A DNA stretch of 35,106 nt from Alphaproteobacteria bacterium (GTDB lineage Bacteria; Pseudomonadota; Alphaproteobacteria; WRAU01; Hepatincolaceae). The position numbers and the translations under genes are program-made. The first letter of the stretch is position 1. Each line of letters starts with the position of its first letter. The stretch spans positions 1 to 35,106 of the forward strand of contig JAISPM010000053.1 in assembly GCA_031274895.1 (NCBI GenBank), given 5' to 3'. Below the pieces are notes generated by a model. That model saw nothing but the letters and a program-made list of their open reading frames with translations. It had not been told where the DNA came from and ran no database searches. Shown one piece after another: positions 17,908 through 26,907 of this stretch.

Positions 17908-18381
17908 ATGAAAAAAATTATTTCGCTTTTAGTTTTGTTGCTTTTTCTTTATGGCTGCGCTGATAAAGCGGGCAGACCTACGGCTACGCTTAATAATAAT
18001 CAGCCTTATATTGCTGATTATAAATTGTCAAAGGAAGAAATTTTACAAAATTATGATGGCGGAAAGCTGCAAATTTATGAAAAAGAAGAGATTAAAAATA
18101 TTGTAGCAGATATAGAAAACGGCAACAGAGATATCTATTCCTTAGCCAAGGTAGATGTGTTAAATGTGGTCGGCAGTCCTTATTTAATTAAAAACGAAGT
18201 GGTTATGGAGCTGTGGCAGTATCGCAATCCTTTTTGTATATTAAATATTATTTGGGATAACTCGCTTCCCAAAATTAAAGATATCGTAGCTTACGATAAC
18301 AGCTTAAAAAAGATAGATGCCAAAAAATGTATTTTATCTACCATAAATTTAAATCCTGATAATAAGAAAGAGAATCTATAG
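17908..18381 (+). CDS. Lipoprotein, function unknown
   Basis: MKKIISLLVLLLFLYGC lipobox; DVLNVVGSPYLIKNEVVMELWQYRNPFCILNIIW. Confidence 0.7.
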   Translation: MKKIISLLVLLLFLYGCADKAGRPTATLNNNQPYIADYKLSKEEILQNYDGGKLQIYEKEEIKNIVADIENGNRDIYSLAKVDVLNVVGSPYLIKNEVVMELWQYRNPFCILNIIWDNSLPKIKDIVAYDNSLKKIDAKKCILSTINLNPDNKKENL

Positions 18382-19311
18382 GTTTTTAAATAATTCATTT
18401 TGAATATTATTAGATATAGAATCTTTTGAAATAATACGACTAGACGCTATATCATAATATTCTTTTTCTTTTTCTATACCAATAAACTTTCTATCTAAGT
18501 TTTTTGCAGCTAAAAGTGTAGTTCCGCTTCCGCAAAAAGGGTCTAAAACTATTTGGTTAGGTTTTGTGGTTAGTTCTATTAATAACTCCATTAAAGATAG
18601 CGGCTTTTGTGTAGGATGCAGACCTGTATCATTTTTATTGCTGGATATTGAAATCAAGTTATTAGGCAATTGCCCATATTTTGCTAATATTTCTTCATTC
18701 CAAGCCCCTAATTCATTATCAATAAGGTTATCAGCAATAGTTCCGCCTACCTTATAAGGCTTCATAAGCCATAATATAGGTTCAAAAATTGGTCTTAAAT
18801 TGCCCACTTTCCAACCTTCCCATTTTTGAGAATTATAAGTATCCTCTCTTCTATCAAAAACGCAACTTATTCTTTGCGCCCTATGAGGAGCTTTAGTTTT
18901 ATTCCAAGCAATCATATCCTTAAAGATAAAACCCTTATCTTCCAGTGCTGAAATACACCTATGAGTCATTCTGCGCCCTGCAAACACAAAAACACTCGCT
19001 CCGGGTTTTAGCACATTGAACCAATCACCAGCCCATTGCAGGCACCAGTTATAATACTCTTGAGGAATTTTTTTATCACTCTCAGACCAACCATTTAAAG
19101 GTTTACCTCTGTTTTTAAAAATTTTACCGGCTTTTAATTGAGCTTCACTATGTCCTAACAAACTACTATTGGTATTGCTATGAATAACATCCCATTTGTC
19201 ATAACTAATACCATAAGGAATATCACTTAAAATTAAATCTATGCTAGATTCCTTAATATTTTTAAGTAAGTTTAAGCAATCACCATGATAAATTCTATTA
19301 AGTTCCAGCAT
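18376..19311 (-). CDS. Type II DNA methyltransferase (beta-class order, HindIII-like system)
   Basis: Motif IV-like LILSDIPYG near the N-terminus and motif I-like LDPFCGSGTTLLAA near the C-terminus; 1 bp from the endonuclease gene. Confidence 0.88.
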   Translation of the reverse strand: MLELNRIYHGDCLNLLKNIKESSIDLILSDIPYGISYDKWDVIHSNTNSSLLGHSEAQLKAGKIFKNRGKPLNGWSESDKKIPQEYYNWCLQWAGDWFNVLKPGASVFVFAGRRMTHRCISALEDKGFIFKDMIAWNKTKAPHRAQRISCVFDRREDTYNSQKWEGWKVGNLRPIFEPILWLMKPYKVGGTIADNLIDNELGAWNEEILAKYGQLPNNLISISSNKNDTGLHPTQKPLSLMELLIELTTKPNQIVLDPFCGSGTTLLAAKNLDRKFIGIEKEKEYYDIASSRIISKDSISNNIQNELFKNL

Positions 19312-19312
19312 G

Positions 19313-20194
19313 TTAATTTGATATTTGATTAATGAATTTTTGGATAGTTTTTATTTTATTATCTAGTTTTTTTGATTCTAAAAGTTCAAAAATAGCCTCT
19401 TCTCTGTTTAGATTATTAATTCTACCCATTTCATTTTGCCAATAAATAACCTCGTTATCACCCCGTAATTTTAGTTGATTCTTGAATCTTGTAAAATAAT
19501 CTTGGATTTGTTCTTCAGTTAATTTTAAAAACTCTTTGATATAAACATTATATTCATTTAAAAAGCTAGAATGGCTATCTGCTATAGTAGTATTTTGTGC
19601 TACAATGCTACTATAGTTCCATAAGTTAGCTAAAGATAAACTACTTGTCTCTTTGATATTATTATCTAATAATAGATATAAATATTCCCACGAAAATAAT
19701 AAAACATTACCATCTAAGGCTTGCTTATATATTTGGCTTTTATTTTTAGGATATTGATAATAAGGACAACATAAAATAGAGTAATCACTTTCTTTTTTCC
19801 ATTTTACCATAGACTCTACTTTAAAATCTTTTTGGTTTTTAGCAGTTCTCGATAGCCTAAAAGATTTAGCATCACTAACAAGAGAATAGTTATGGTATTT
19901 ACTTTTAGCGTAAACATCAGCTACCCCTGACCTCTCCTTATAAACAGTAGCGTCTAAACCAAAAAATTCTAAAGATTTTGCTAATAGTATGTCTGAGGCT
20001 TTACTATAGAGTTTCTCCTCGCTGGAATCTACCTCTATATCTTCAGGTATCGTTCCTATCTCTAATATAATTGGAATAATATTAGACTTATCTAAACTAA
20101 ATATTGTATCTATTAATTTATTGCTTGATATTTCAAATGATAAACTATCATCGGATAAATTTTTAATCAGGCTTTTAAGGGAAAGAAAATCCAT
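19313..20194 (-). CDS. Type II restriction endonuclease, HindIII-like
   Basis: LVSDAKSFRLSRTAKNQKDFKVESMVKWKKESDYSILCCPYYQYPKNKSQIYKQALDGNVLLFSWE closely matches R.HindIII as recalled (LVADAKSFRLSRTAKNQKDFKV...QYPTTKSQIFKQSLDENVLLFSWE). Confidence 0.88.
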   Translation of the reverse strand: MDFLSLKSLIKNLSDDSLSFEISSNKLIDTIFSLDKSNIIPIILEIGTIPEDIEVDSSEEKLYSKASDILLAKSLEFFGLDATVYKERSGVADVYAKSKYHNYSLVSDAKSFRLSRTAKNQKDFKVESMVKWKKESDYSILCCPYYQYPKNKSQIYKQALDGNVLLFSWEYLYLLLDNNIKETSSLSLANLWNYSSIVAQNTTIADSHSSFLNEYNVYIKEFLKLTEEQIQDYFTRFKNQLKLRGDNEVIYWQNEMGRINNLNREEAIFELLESKKLDNKIKTIQKFINQISN

Positions 20195-20237
20195 TTATAT
20201 ACTTTATTTTGATACACAATTAATTATAAGATAATAA

Positions 20238-20816
20238 TTATTTAATAGATACCATTTTCTGATTTTTCCGCAAACACACATAAAAAGCACCGCTGCCGCC
20301 ATGCAGAGGAGCTGCTTCACCGTAGGATACCACATACTGCATGGCAGTGCCTTGAGTTAGCCAGTATAGAAAGAACGATTTTAAAACGCCCATGCCGTTT
20401 TCTTTCTCAAGCGAATTATTCCCCTTACCCGTAATAACTATTACCAGTCTATAGCCCTTATTAAAACTATTTTTTATAAAATTATCCAGTAAAAATGAGG
20501 ATTCTGCAGTGGTTCTGCCATGTAAATCTAGGGTGGCTTCCACCGCTCTTTGCTGCCCTTTTATCTGTGAAATTTCTTTTTTTGACAAAGAGTTGATTTT
20601 AAAGTTATCGGAAATATCCTGCGCAAAATCAAAATCGGCTTGTCGTTTAAATTTAAGTTTTTTAAGAGTAAAAAAATCTGCCTGTTTATTATCCTTTAAA
20701 GGCTTAACATTTGCCATAACCTTAAGAAAATCTATCTCTTCTTGCAAGGATTCGCTGTCTTCTTCATTTTCTTCCAAAAAAATTTCTTGAAACTCAACTT
20801 TGGAAATTTTTTTCAT
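20238..20816 (-). CDS. Smr-domain protein
   Basis: LDLHGRTTAESSFLLDNFI...LVIVITGKGN...APLHGGSGAFYVCLR. Start refined to ATG at 20816 because the longer ORF start (20861) lies in repeat E. Confidence 0.9.
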   Translation of the reverse strand: MKKISKVEFQEIFLEENEEDSESLQEEIDFLKVMANVKPLKDNKQADFFTLKKLKFKRQADFDFAQDISDNFKINSLSKKEISQIKGQQRAVEATLDLHGRTTAESSFLLDNFIKNSFNKGYRLVIVITGKGNNSLEKENGMGVLKSFFLYWLTQGTAMQYVVSYGEAAPLHGGSGAFYVCLRKNQKMVSIK

Positions 20817-20833
20817 TTTTAATATCTTTTTAA

Positions 20834-20879
20834 CCACTACCCCGTCAGCTATCGCTGCCACCCCTTCTCAAAGAAGGGG
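20834..20879 (-). repeat. Two-hairpin palindromic repeat, copy E
   Basis: Reverse complement: CCCCTTCTTTGAGAAGGGGTGGCAGCGATAGCTGACGGGGTAGTGG. Confidence 0.9.
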
Positions 20880-20888
20880 AATTCAGAG

Positions 20889-21545
20889 CTATTTATAAGT
20901 TTTCACCAGCTTCCAAATTGAGGTATTTTCACGAATATTTTTAGCAAATACCCAGACTTCGCTAACTTCACTTGGTTTTAAATTGAGAGACGGAGCCTGC
21001 AATCCACTTAAAATTTCCCTAGTTTGCAACGTGATATATTTCACTGAAATTTCGGTATTATAATTATCATCAATTTTAACATCGATAATTTCGCTTAAAA
21101 TAAATTGCTTTATATCCACATAAAGGGTCTGCTCTTTTTCCTTGCGAACATTAACGCCACTTTGGAAAGAATCTAACACTTTATCAGATACAAAATCTTT
21201 AATACCATCTAAATTACCATCAGCATAGGCTCTGACAATCATATCAAAGGCTTTTTTAGAGCTGTCAATAAAGGTTTTTTGGTGAAAAGTATTATCATTT
21301 TCCGCAATAATTTCAAACTTTTGCATTAAACTGCCAACAGGATATTTATATCTTTCTTCCACAGGAGCATTATTAGTTTGTGGTTTAGGATTATTGCCGA
21401 TAATTACCTCAGGATAATTGCTAACCGGAACTTCAGGTTTTTCGTAGCCTACTCTTTTACCGATTAATCTTCTGAAAATAAACAATAAAACCACGATTAG
21501 GATTCCTAAAAGGATAATATCAATATATTGTAAAATATCTTCCAC
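20889..21545 (-). CDS. Tim44/TimA-domain protein
   Basis: N-terminal TM helix then FIDSSKKAFDMIVRAYADGNLDGIKDFVSDKVLDSFQ and EVSEVWVFAKNIRENTSIWKLV. Confidence 0.9.
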   Translation of the reverse strand: MEDILQYIDIILLGILIVVLLFIFRRLIGKRVGYEKPEVPVSNYPEVIIGNNPKPQTNNAPVEERYKYPVGSLMQKFEIIAENDNTFHQKTFIDSSKKAFDMIVRAYADGNLDGIKDFVSDKVLDSFQSGVNVRKEKEQTLYVDIKQFILSEIIDVKIDDNYNTEISVKYITLQTREILSGLQAPSLNLKPSEVSEVWVFAKNIRENTSIWKLVKTYK

Positions 21546-21560
21546 TATTTTTTCCTTTAT

Positions 21561-22247
21561 TTATATATTCCATTGCGAATTTTTAATTTTTGCCACAAAA
21601 TTTTTGTGATTTTCCATTTCCATGGCAGTTAATTCAAATTTTCTGTAAGGGAAATTGTTATTATCATACGATAATATTTTCCCCGATGCAACATTCTCAG
21701 CATTATCAAAATCACCATCAAACATACTTTTTTGCCCGCCGATTAGTTTAACATAAACTTCTCCAAGCAGTTTCGTATCAATTAACGCTCCGTGATGGTC
21801 TTTACGAGATTCTAAATCAATACCGAATCTTTTACATAAAACATCAAGACTGTTTCTTTGCCCCGGAAATTTTTCCTGTGCCATTTTTAGCGTATCTATA
21901 AAACGATTAGGATTAATAATTTCCTGACTTGCTTTTTGCAACTCAGCATTAATAAAACTCATATCAAACTTGGCATTGTGCGCAATAATTTCGCTATCAC
22001 CCACAAAATTTAAAAATTCTTCCACAATATTAGCAAAAGTTGGAGAATCCGCTACCATTTCGTTGGTTATACCATGAACTTGCGTAGTTTCTGCAGGAAT
22101 CTCCCTTTGCGGATTGATATAATAGTGGAGTTCCTTCGCCATGTTTCTATCTTCAAAAATTTCCACACAAGCCAATTCCACGATTTTATCATCTCTGTCG
22201 TAATAAAATCCTGTGGTTTCCACATCCAGTAAAATTTTTCTATTCAC
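21561..22247 (-). CDS. dnaQ: DNA polymerase III epsilon subunit
   Basis: ILLDVETTGFYYDRDDKIVELA, IAHNAKFDMSFINAEL, HHGALIDTKLLGEVY exonuclease motifs. Confidence 0.96.
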   Translation of the reverse strand: MNRKILLDVETTGFYYDRDDKIVELACVEIFEDRNMAKELHYYINPQREIPAETTQVHGITNEMVADSPTFANIVEEFLNFVGDSEIIAHNAKFDMSFINAELQKASQEIINPNRFIDTLKMAQEKFPGQRNSLDVLCKRFGIDLESRKDHHGALIDTKLLGEVYVKLIGGQKSMFDGDFDNAENVASGKILSYDNNNFPYRKFELTAMEMENHKNFVAKIKNSQWNI

Positions 22248-22830
22248 CTTTTATTTCCTTAATAACCTCAATAATTTTCTTTTCTAAGGATTCCATTGGT
22301 GTATCCGTATCTATAATATAATTAAAAGGTTTATTTTCATAATCGGCACGACTCTGCTTTACCATGATTTTTTCTAAGTCATCCATGGGCATAGGCGACC
22401 GACTCATTACCCTTTTAATTTGAGTATCACGAGAACACTTCACTAAAACAAGTATATCACATAATTCATTAATTTTTGATTCAAAAAGCAGCGGAACCTC
22501 CAGCAATAAAAATTTTCTGCCTAAAAATTTATAAATAAGAATTAGTCTTTTAACTTTTCTTATGACATAGGGAAAGTAAATTTTCTCTAAGACGGTAATA
22601 TTTTTTTCGTAATCTGCAAATAAAACTTCTTTGAGGATCTTTTTATCCAGCTTACCTGCAACCACACTCTTAGGAAATTGTTTTTGAATTTGTGCAATCA
22701 CTTCTTTATTACTATTTAGTTTCGCCACATAAGAATCGCTATCAAAATAATAAAAACCATTTTTTTTAAACATTTTTGAAACGGTAGATTTTCCTGAGCC
22801 GATGTATCCTGTTAAGCCAATTATTTTCAT
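22240..22830 (-). CDS. coaE: Dephospho-CoA kinase
   Basis: IIGLTGYIGSGKSTVSKMF, FLLLEVPLLFES. Confidence 0.96.
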   Translation of the reverse strand: MKIIGLTGYIGSGKSTVSKMFKKNGFYYFDSDSYVAKLNSNKEVIAQIQKQFPKSVVAGKLDKKILKEVLFADYEKNITVLEKIYFPYVIRKVKRLILIYKFLGRKFLLLEVPLLFESKINELCDILVLVKCSRDTQIKRVMSRSPMPMDDLEKIMVKQSRADYENKPFNYIIDTDTPMESLEKKIIEVIKEIKGE

Positions 22831-23555
22831 GATTTTATGTGGTTTATTAGTTGCTGATTGACTTGTGGCAGAATTCCAAAAAATTTCTCAAAATTATAGG
22901 TAGCTTGCGATAATAACATATACAAGCCGTCTATTTGCTCACCTGATTTATTATGATAGTAATTAAGGTCGTAGTAAATGGTTTTATCATTATTTTTTAG
23001 TCCTGCTTGCACCAGTATTTCTGCAAAAGTAAGAGTTGTGGCATTAAAAATAATATCAGGATGGATGTTTTCTTTATACTGTTGAACATTTAAATCCTTA
23101 AAATCCGCAATTATTTTATCAACTTTTTCAGGTGTTCTATTATAAATAAAAATATTACTCTTAGCGTCCTTTAAGGAATACACCACTGCCCTTGCCGCTC
23201 CGCCTGCTCCTAAAATCAGGATATTTTTACCGAGTGTCTCAATATTATAATATTTATAACTATCCAGTAATCCTAAATAATCCGTATTATAGCCAACACC
23301 ATCCACCACTAAATTAACCGCCTTTATCAGATGAGTCTCAACAGACAAACCCTTCAACAGTGGCAGTATTTTTTCTTTATAAGGCTTGGTGATGTTAAAT
23401 CCTTTATAATCTCTGATAATAGCAGGGTTTATTTCAGCCACATCTATTAAATCATACCGGGATTCAATATTATACTTATCAAACCAGTAAGCATAAATTT
23501 TAGGAGACAATGAATACGATATATTATGTCCTAAAATTCCAAATTTATTACTCAT
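22827..23555 (-). CDS. aroE: Shikimate dehydrogenase
   Basis: FGILGHNISYSLSPKIY, GFNITKPYKEKILP, ILILGAGGAARAVVYSL, IYNRT. Confidence 0.95.
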   Translation of the reverse strand: MSNKFGILGHNISYSLSPKIYAYWFDKYNIESRYDLIDVAEINPAIIRDYKGFNITKPYKEKILPLLKGLSVETHLIKAVNLVVDGVGYNTDYLGLLDSYKYYNIETLGKNILILGAGGAARAVVYSLKDAKSNIFIYNRTPEKVDKIIADFKDLNVQQYKENIHPDIIFNATTLTFAEILVQAGLKNNDKTIYYDLNYYHNKSGEQIDGLYMLLSQATYNFEKFFGILPQVNQQLINHIKS

Positions 23556-23817
23556 ATTTAATAACTCATGTATTAGTTGTTAGTAAATCTGTGGATAAAT
23601 TTTTTGGTATTTTTATGCACCGAAAGTCAAATTTTTATTCACAAACTTATCCACCTGTTAATTAGTAATATTACCAAATTTAATAAAGTTATAATTACTA
23701 TATTTTATAAGGTGTTTATCATGTATAACTTTGTGAATAAGTTCTTAATAAAAATTAAATCTCTAAATCCACAGGACTTAATAATAATATTATCTTATAT
23801 ATAAGAATATATATAAA
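23556..23817. other. oriC: Candidate chromosomal replication origin
   Basis: DnaA boxes TGTGGATAA (23590-23598), TTATTCACA (23635-23643), TTATCCACC (23647-23655, 8/9), TGTGAATAA (23732-23740); AT-rich tract about 23779-23822; located between aroE-coaE-dnaQ and rho-mnmE; flanking genes mostly diverge. Confidence 0.75.
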
Positions 23818-24216
23818 TTATTTATTATCTTCCTTCTCACCAATAGGTTCCCATAGTTCTAATTTATTGCCATCTAAATCTAAGATATGAGCAAATTTAC
23901 CGTAAGGATATTCTTCAATACCATCTATAATTTCAATGCCTTCACTCTTAAGATTTTCTAAAAGTTCTTCTAAATTTTCTACCCGATAGTTTATCATGTA
24001 AGGTTGTTCATTCTTTCCTTTGAAAGAATCGCCATCTTTAGAGATAAACCATACGGTTTGTCCGATGGTTTTGGTATCTTCCATATCGCGCCACTGGAAA
24101 ATGTGTCCATATTCACCAACAGGAATTCCTAAATGTTTTTCATACCATTCCTTTGATTTTTCTGCATTTGCTGATTTAAAAAATATGCCACCGATACCTG
24201 TTACTTTTTTTGCCAT
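23818..24216 (-). CDS. Glyoxalase/VOC-family protein
   Basis: IGGIFFKSANAEKSKEWYEKHLGIPV...FAHILDLDGNKLELWEP. Confidence 0.9.
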   Translation of the reverse strand: MAKKVTGIGGIFFKSANAEKSKEWYEKHLGIPVGEYGHIFQWRDMEDTKTIGQTVWFISKDGDSFKGKNEQPYMINYRVENLEELLENLKSEGIEIIDGIEEYPYGKFAHILDLDGNKLELWEPIGEKEDNK

Positions 24217-24318
24217 AAATGTTTCTCCTTAAATTTTTATTATATAATACTAGTATTATATAGAATTTTTCTTTTAAATTAAGAAAAATTCAAATATTTT
24301 TAGTTTTTTAATAAAATA

Positions 24319-25356
24319 GTGAGAAATCATATGAAAGATACCTCAATAAGAATGGCTGCAACCATAAACATATGTATAAGAATGGTGCTGGGTTTTGTTT
24401 TTATGTCAGGTGGCACCAGACGATTAATTTATGAAGCAGGAAAGCTGGATCCCCTTTCTGCCGGTTATAATGGCATCAAACTTTTACAAGCAGCACCGGG
24501 ATCGGCATTTGGTTTGGGTAATATAGTGGAATGGCTTTCCATGCAACAAGGATTATTCCAATTCTCTCTAATATTTTATACATGGGTAGAGCTTATTTTT
24601 GGGTTATTTTTAATTATTGGTTTTATGACAAGATTTTCAGCTTTTGTTACCCTAACACTATCCGTATTTTTAATGCTGATATTTGGTTGGCTTGGTGCTA
24701 CTTGTATCGATGAATGGACTATGAGTTCTTATAGCTTTGCCATGGGTATTGCCGTGTTTTTAGCAGGGTCTGCGACTTTGTCTGTTGATAACATCCTAAT
24801 GAAGAAAGGTTTTAAAATAACCAATCATAAATGGTTTCCTTGGTTATTTAGTGGCGATTTAAAAATTAATTATACTAAATGGGGAGTTATCGGCGGGATT
24901 ATAGCCATGGTCTTTACAGTAGGTTTTTACGATTACTACAGAGGTGGTGTCTATTCTAAATTTACCGCAAGAACAAATCCTGCTATCCATAGAATCACAA
25001 TTACTGAAGCTAATTTAGATACTAAAAATCAATTGCTGACTTTCAGTTCAAAAATTGATGCCGGTCCTGATACTCAGGCTTTGTATATTATTAATGTAAG
25101 CCTAATCAATACCCAAACCGATAAAGTAGTAATGAATTGGGACGGTAAGTCGCTCATGAATCCGGAAATTACTACTATCACTAATCTGCTTATATATTCA
25201 GGATACAAATTTTCGTCCTACGGTATAGAAGCTCCATTGGCAGCTAAGGCTGTAATAACATTGAAAGGTGATTTTAGTAATATTGACCCTGAGGCACATT
25301 ACAAAATTAAAATAATGGGCATAGATGGTAGAAACTTTTTTTACGAGCTTAAATAA
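24319..25356 (+). CDS. DoxD-DoxA-like fusion (thiosulfate:quinone oxidoreductase-type membrane protein)
   Basis: N-terminal DoxX/DoxD-like TM region (GFVFMSGGTRRLIYEAGKLDPLSAGYNGIK) and C-terminal DoxA-like beta domain. Confidence 0.65.
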   Translation: MRNHMKDTSIRMAATINICIRMVLGFVFMSGGTRRLIYEAGKLDPLSAGYNGIKLLQAAPGSAFGLGNIVEWLSMQQGLFQFSLIFYTWVELIFGLFLIIGFMTRFSAFVTLTLSVFLMLIFGWLGATCIDEWTMSSYSFAMGIAVFLAGSATLSVDNILMKKGFKITNHKWFPWLFSGDLKINYTKWGVIGGIIAMVFTVGFYDYYRGGVYSKFTARTNPAIHRITITEANLDTKNQLLTFSSKIDAGPDTQALYIINVSLINTQTDKVVMNWDGKSLMNPEITTITNLLIYSGYKFSSYGIEAPLAAKAVITLKGDFSNIDPEAHYKIKIMGIDGRNFFYELK

Positions 25357-25362
25357 GTATTT

Positions 25363-25386
25363 AAATCCCCTCCTGAGAGGGGATTT
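25363..25386. terminator. Bidirectional rho-independent terminator
   Basis: AAATCCCCTC-ctga-GAGGGGATTT between convergent genes. Confidence 0.85.
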
Positions 25387-25390
25387 TTAT

Positions 25391-26824
25391 TTAACTACAC
25401 TGATTTATCTGCTTAGGCTTAAATTTTTTCAATAATCTGTTTTTTAGTAATTTAAGTTTTAAAACTTTCGCCAAGCCGCCTTGTGAGGTTTCTCTATATT
25501 TATGGTCAATATCTTTGCCGGTATGGAACATGGTGGTAATTACCTCGTCTAAACTTACCATGGGAGAGGTTTCAACTCCTCTGTCTATCGCCATTTTAGC
25601 AGACATAACAGCTTTAACTGCGCCAAAGGTATTTCTTTCAATGCAAGGAATTTGCACCAATCCGCCCACAGGGTCGCAGGTTAGTCCTAAATGATGCTCC
25701 ATGGCGATTTCTGCGGCATCGCAAGTGGTTTTTGGGTTAGCTCCCAGCATTTCTGCTACAGCTGCTGCTGCCATAGAGCTGGCAACACCTATTTCTGCCT
25801 GACAACCTGCTTCGGCTCCGCTAAGTGAAGCATTGGTTTTATATAAATAACCGATAGCTGAGGCGGTTAATAAGAACTTCACCACATCATCATCGTTCAT
25901 TAGTTTATAAAACTTATTATAATAAGCCATCACTGCAGGAACCACTGCACATGCGCCATTGGTAGGAGCCGTAACCACTCGGTGTCCTGAAGCGTTTTCT
26001 TCGGCAACGGCTAAGGCAAAAACACTAAGCCAATTAATGCTGTTGAAATCGTCTTTAACGGAATCATTTTCCTGATTAGTAAGTTTTTTATATAAATTAT
26101 TTGCCCTGCGTTGCATATGTAAATCGCCCGGTAATAATTCTGTTGCATTTAAACCATTATCTATGCAACAGTCCATAACTTCCCAAATTTCTTTATAATA
26201 ATCATAAATTGCCTTTTTAGAAAAAAACTGCATTTCCCGCATTAAAGCAATTTCTGAGATACTTTTGTTATATTTATTGCACAAATCTAACAGTTCTTGC
26301 GCAGATTTAAAATCTATTTCCAATGCCTTAGCTGTGGATTCCTTCTCGTAAAAGTTAGATTCTTCTTTAACAAAACCTCCTCCGGTGGAAAAATAAGTTT
26401 TTTGTAATGCAAGATTCTCACCCGCATAGGCACTAATGGTTATGCCATTTTCATGCAGGTCTAAAAAATTAGGGTTGAAAACAATATCTTGGTCTTGATT
26501 AAAAGGAATACTTTTTACACCATCTAAAAGTAAAGATTTATTAACACTTACGCTTTCTATTATATCCTTAATGCCTTGTGTGCTAGTAGTTTCTGGTAAT
26601 TTGCCACTTAAGCCTAAAATGACAGCCACATCGGTTAAATGTCCTTTCCCGGTTAGCGATAAAGAACCGTATAAATCTACTCTAATATTAGTAATTTTAT
26701 CTATTAAATTTTGTTGATTAAGAGATTCACAAAAGAGTTTTCCGATAACCATGGGACCTAATGTATGTGAAGAAGAAGGACCTATTCCAATTTTAAAAAT
26801 AGATAAGACACTATTGGCTTGCAT
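25391..26824 (-). CDS. sdaA: L-serine dehydratase (single-chain type)
   Basis: SVLSIFKIGIGPSSSHTLGPM, TAPTNGACAVVPAVMAYY, LSGAEAGCQAEIGVASSMAAAAVAEMLG, GLTCDPVGGLVQIPCIERN. Confidence 0.96.
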   Translation of the reverse strand: MQANSVLSIFKIGIGPSSSHTLGPMVIGKLFCESLNQQNLIDKITNIRVDLYGSLSLTGKGHLTDVAVILGLSGKLPETTSTQGIKDIIESVSVNKSLLLDGVKSIPFNQDQDIVFNPNFLDLHENGITISAYAGENLALQKTYFSTGGGFVKEESNFYEKESTAKALEIDFKSAQELLDLCNKYNKSISEIALMREMQFFSKKAIYDYYKEIWEVMDCCIDNGLNATELLPGDLHMQRRANNLYKKLTNQENDSVKDDFNSINWLSVFALAVAEENASGHRVVTAPTNGACAVVPAVMAYYNKFYKLMNDDDVVKFLLTASAIGYLYKTNASLSGAEAGCQAEIGVASSMAAAAVAEMLGANPKTTCDAAEIAMEHHLGLTCDPVGGLVQIPCIERNTFGAVKAVMSAKMAIDRGVETSPMVSLDEVITTMFHTGKDIDHKYRETSQGGLAKVLKLKLLKNRLLKKFKPKQINQCS

Positions 26825-26851
26825 TTTTTATTCCTTTGATTAAATATTTTA

Positions 26852-26897
26852 CCACTACCCCACCTCTTACAGAGGCACCCCTTCGCCAGCGAAGGGG
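26852..26897 (-). repeat. Two-hairpin palindromic repeat, copy F
   Basis: Reverse complement: CCCCTTCGCTGGCGAAGGGGTGCCTCTGTAAGAGGTGGGGTAGTGG; between sdaA and sdaC-like gene. Confidence 0.9.
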
Positions 26898-26907
26898 AAT
26901 TTAACAC

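Noticed and set aside
20817-20861. N-terminal extension of the Smr ORF (MAAIADGVVVKKILK)
   Set aside because: Start lies in repeat E; MKKISKVEF at 20816 fits better.
23577-23804. 75-aa plus-strand ORF
   Set aside because: Overlaps the DnaA-box/AT-rich intergenic region and has no recognisable domain; likely spurious.
25363-25386. CCCCTC...GAGGGG hairpin as a repeat-family member
   Set aside because: No second hairpin or GGGGTAGTGG; ordinary bidirectional terminator.
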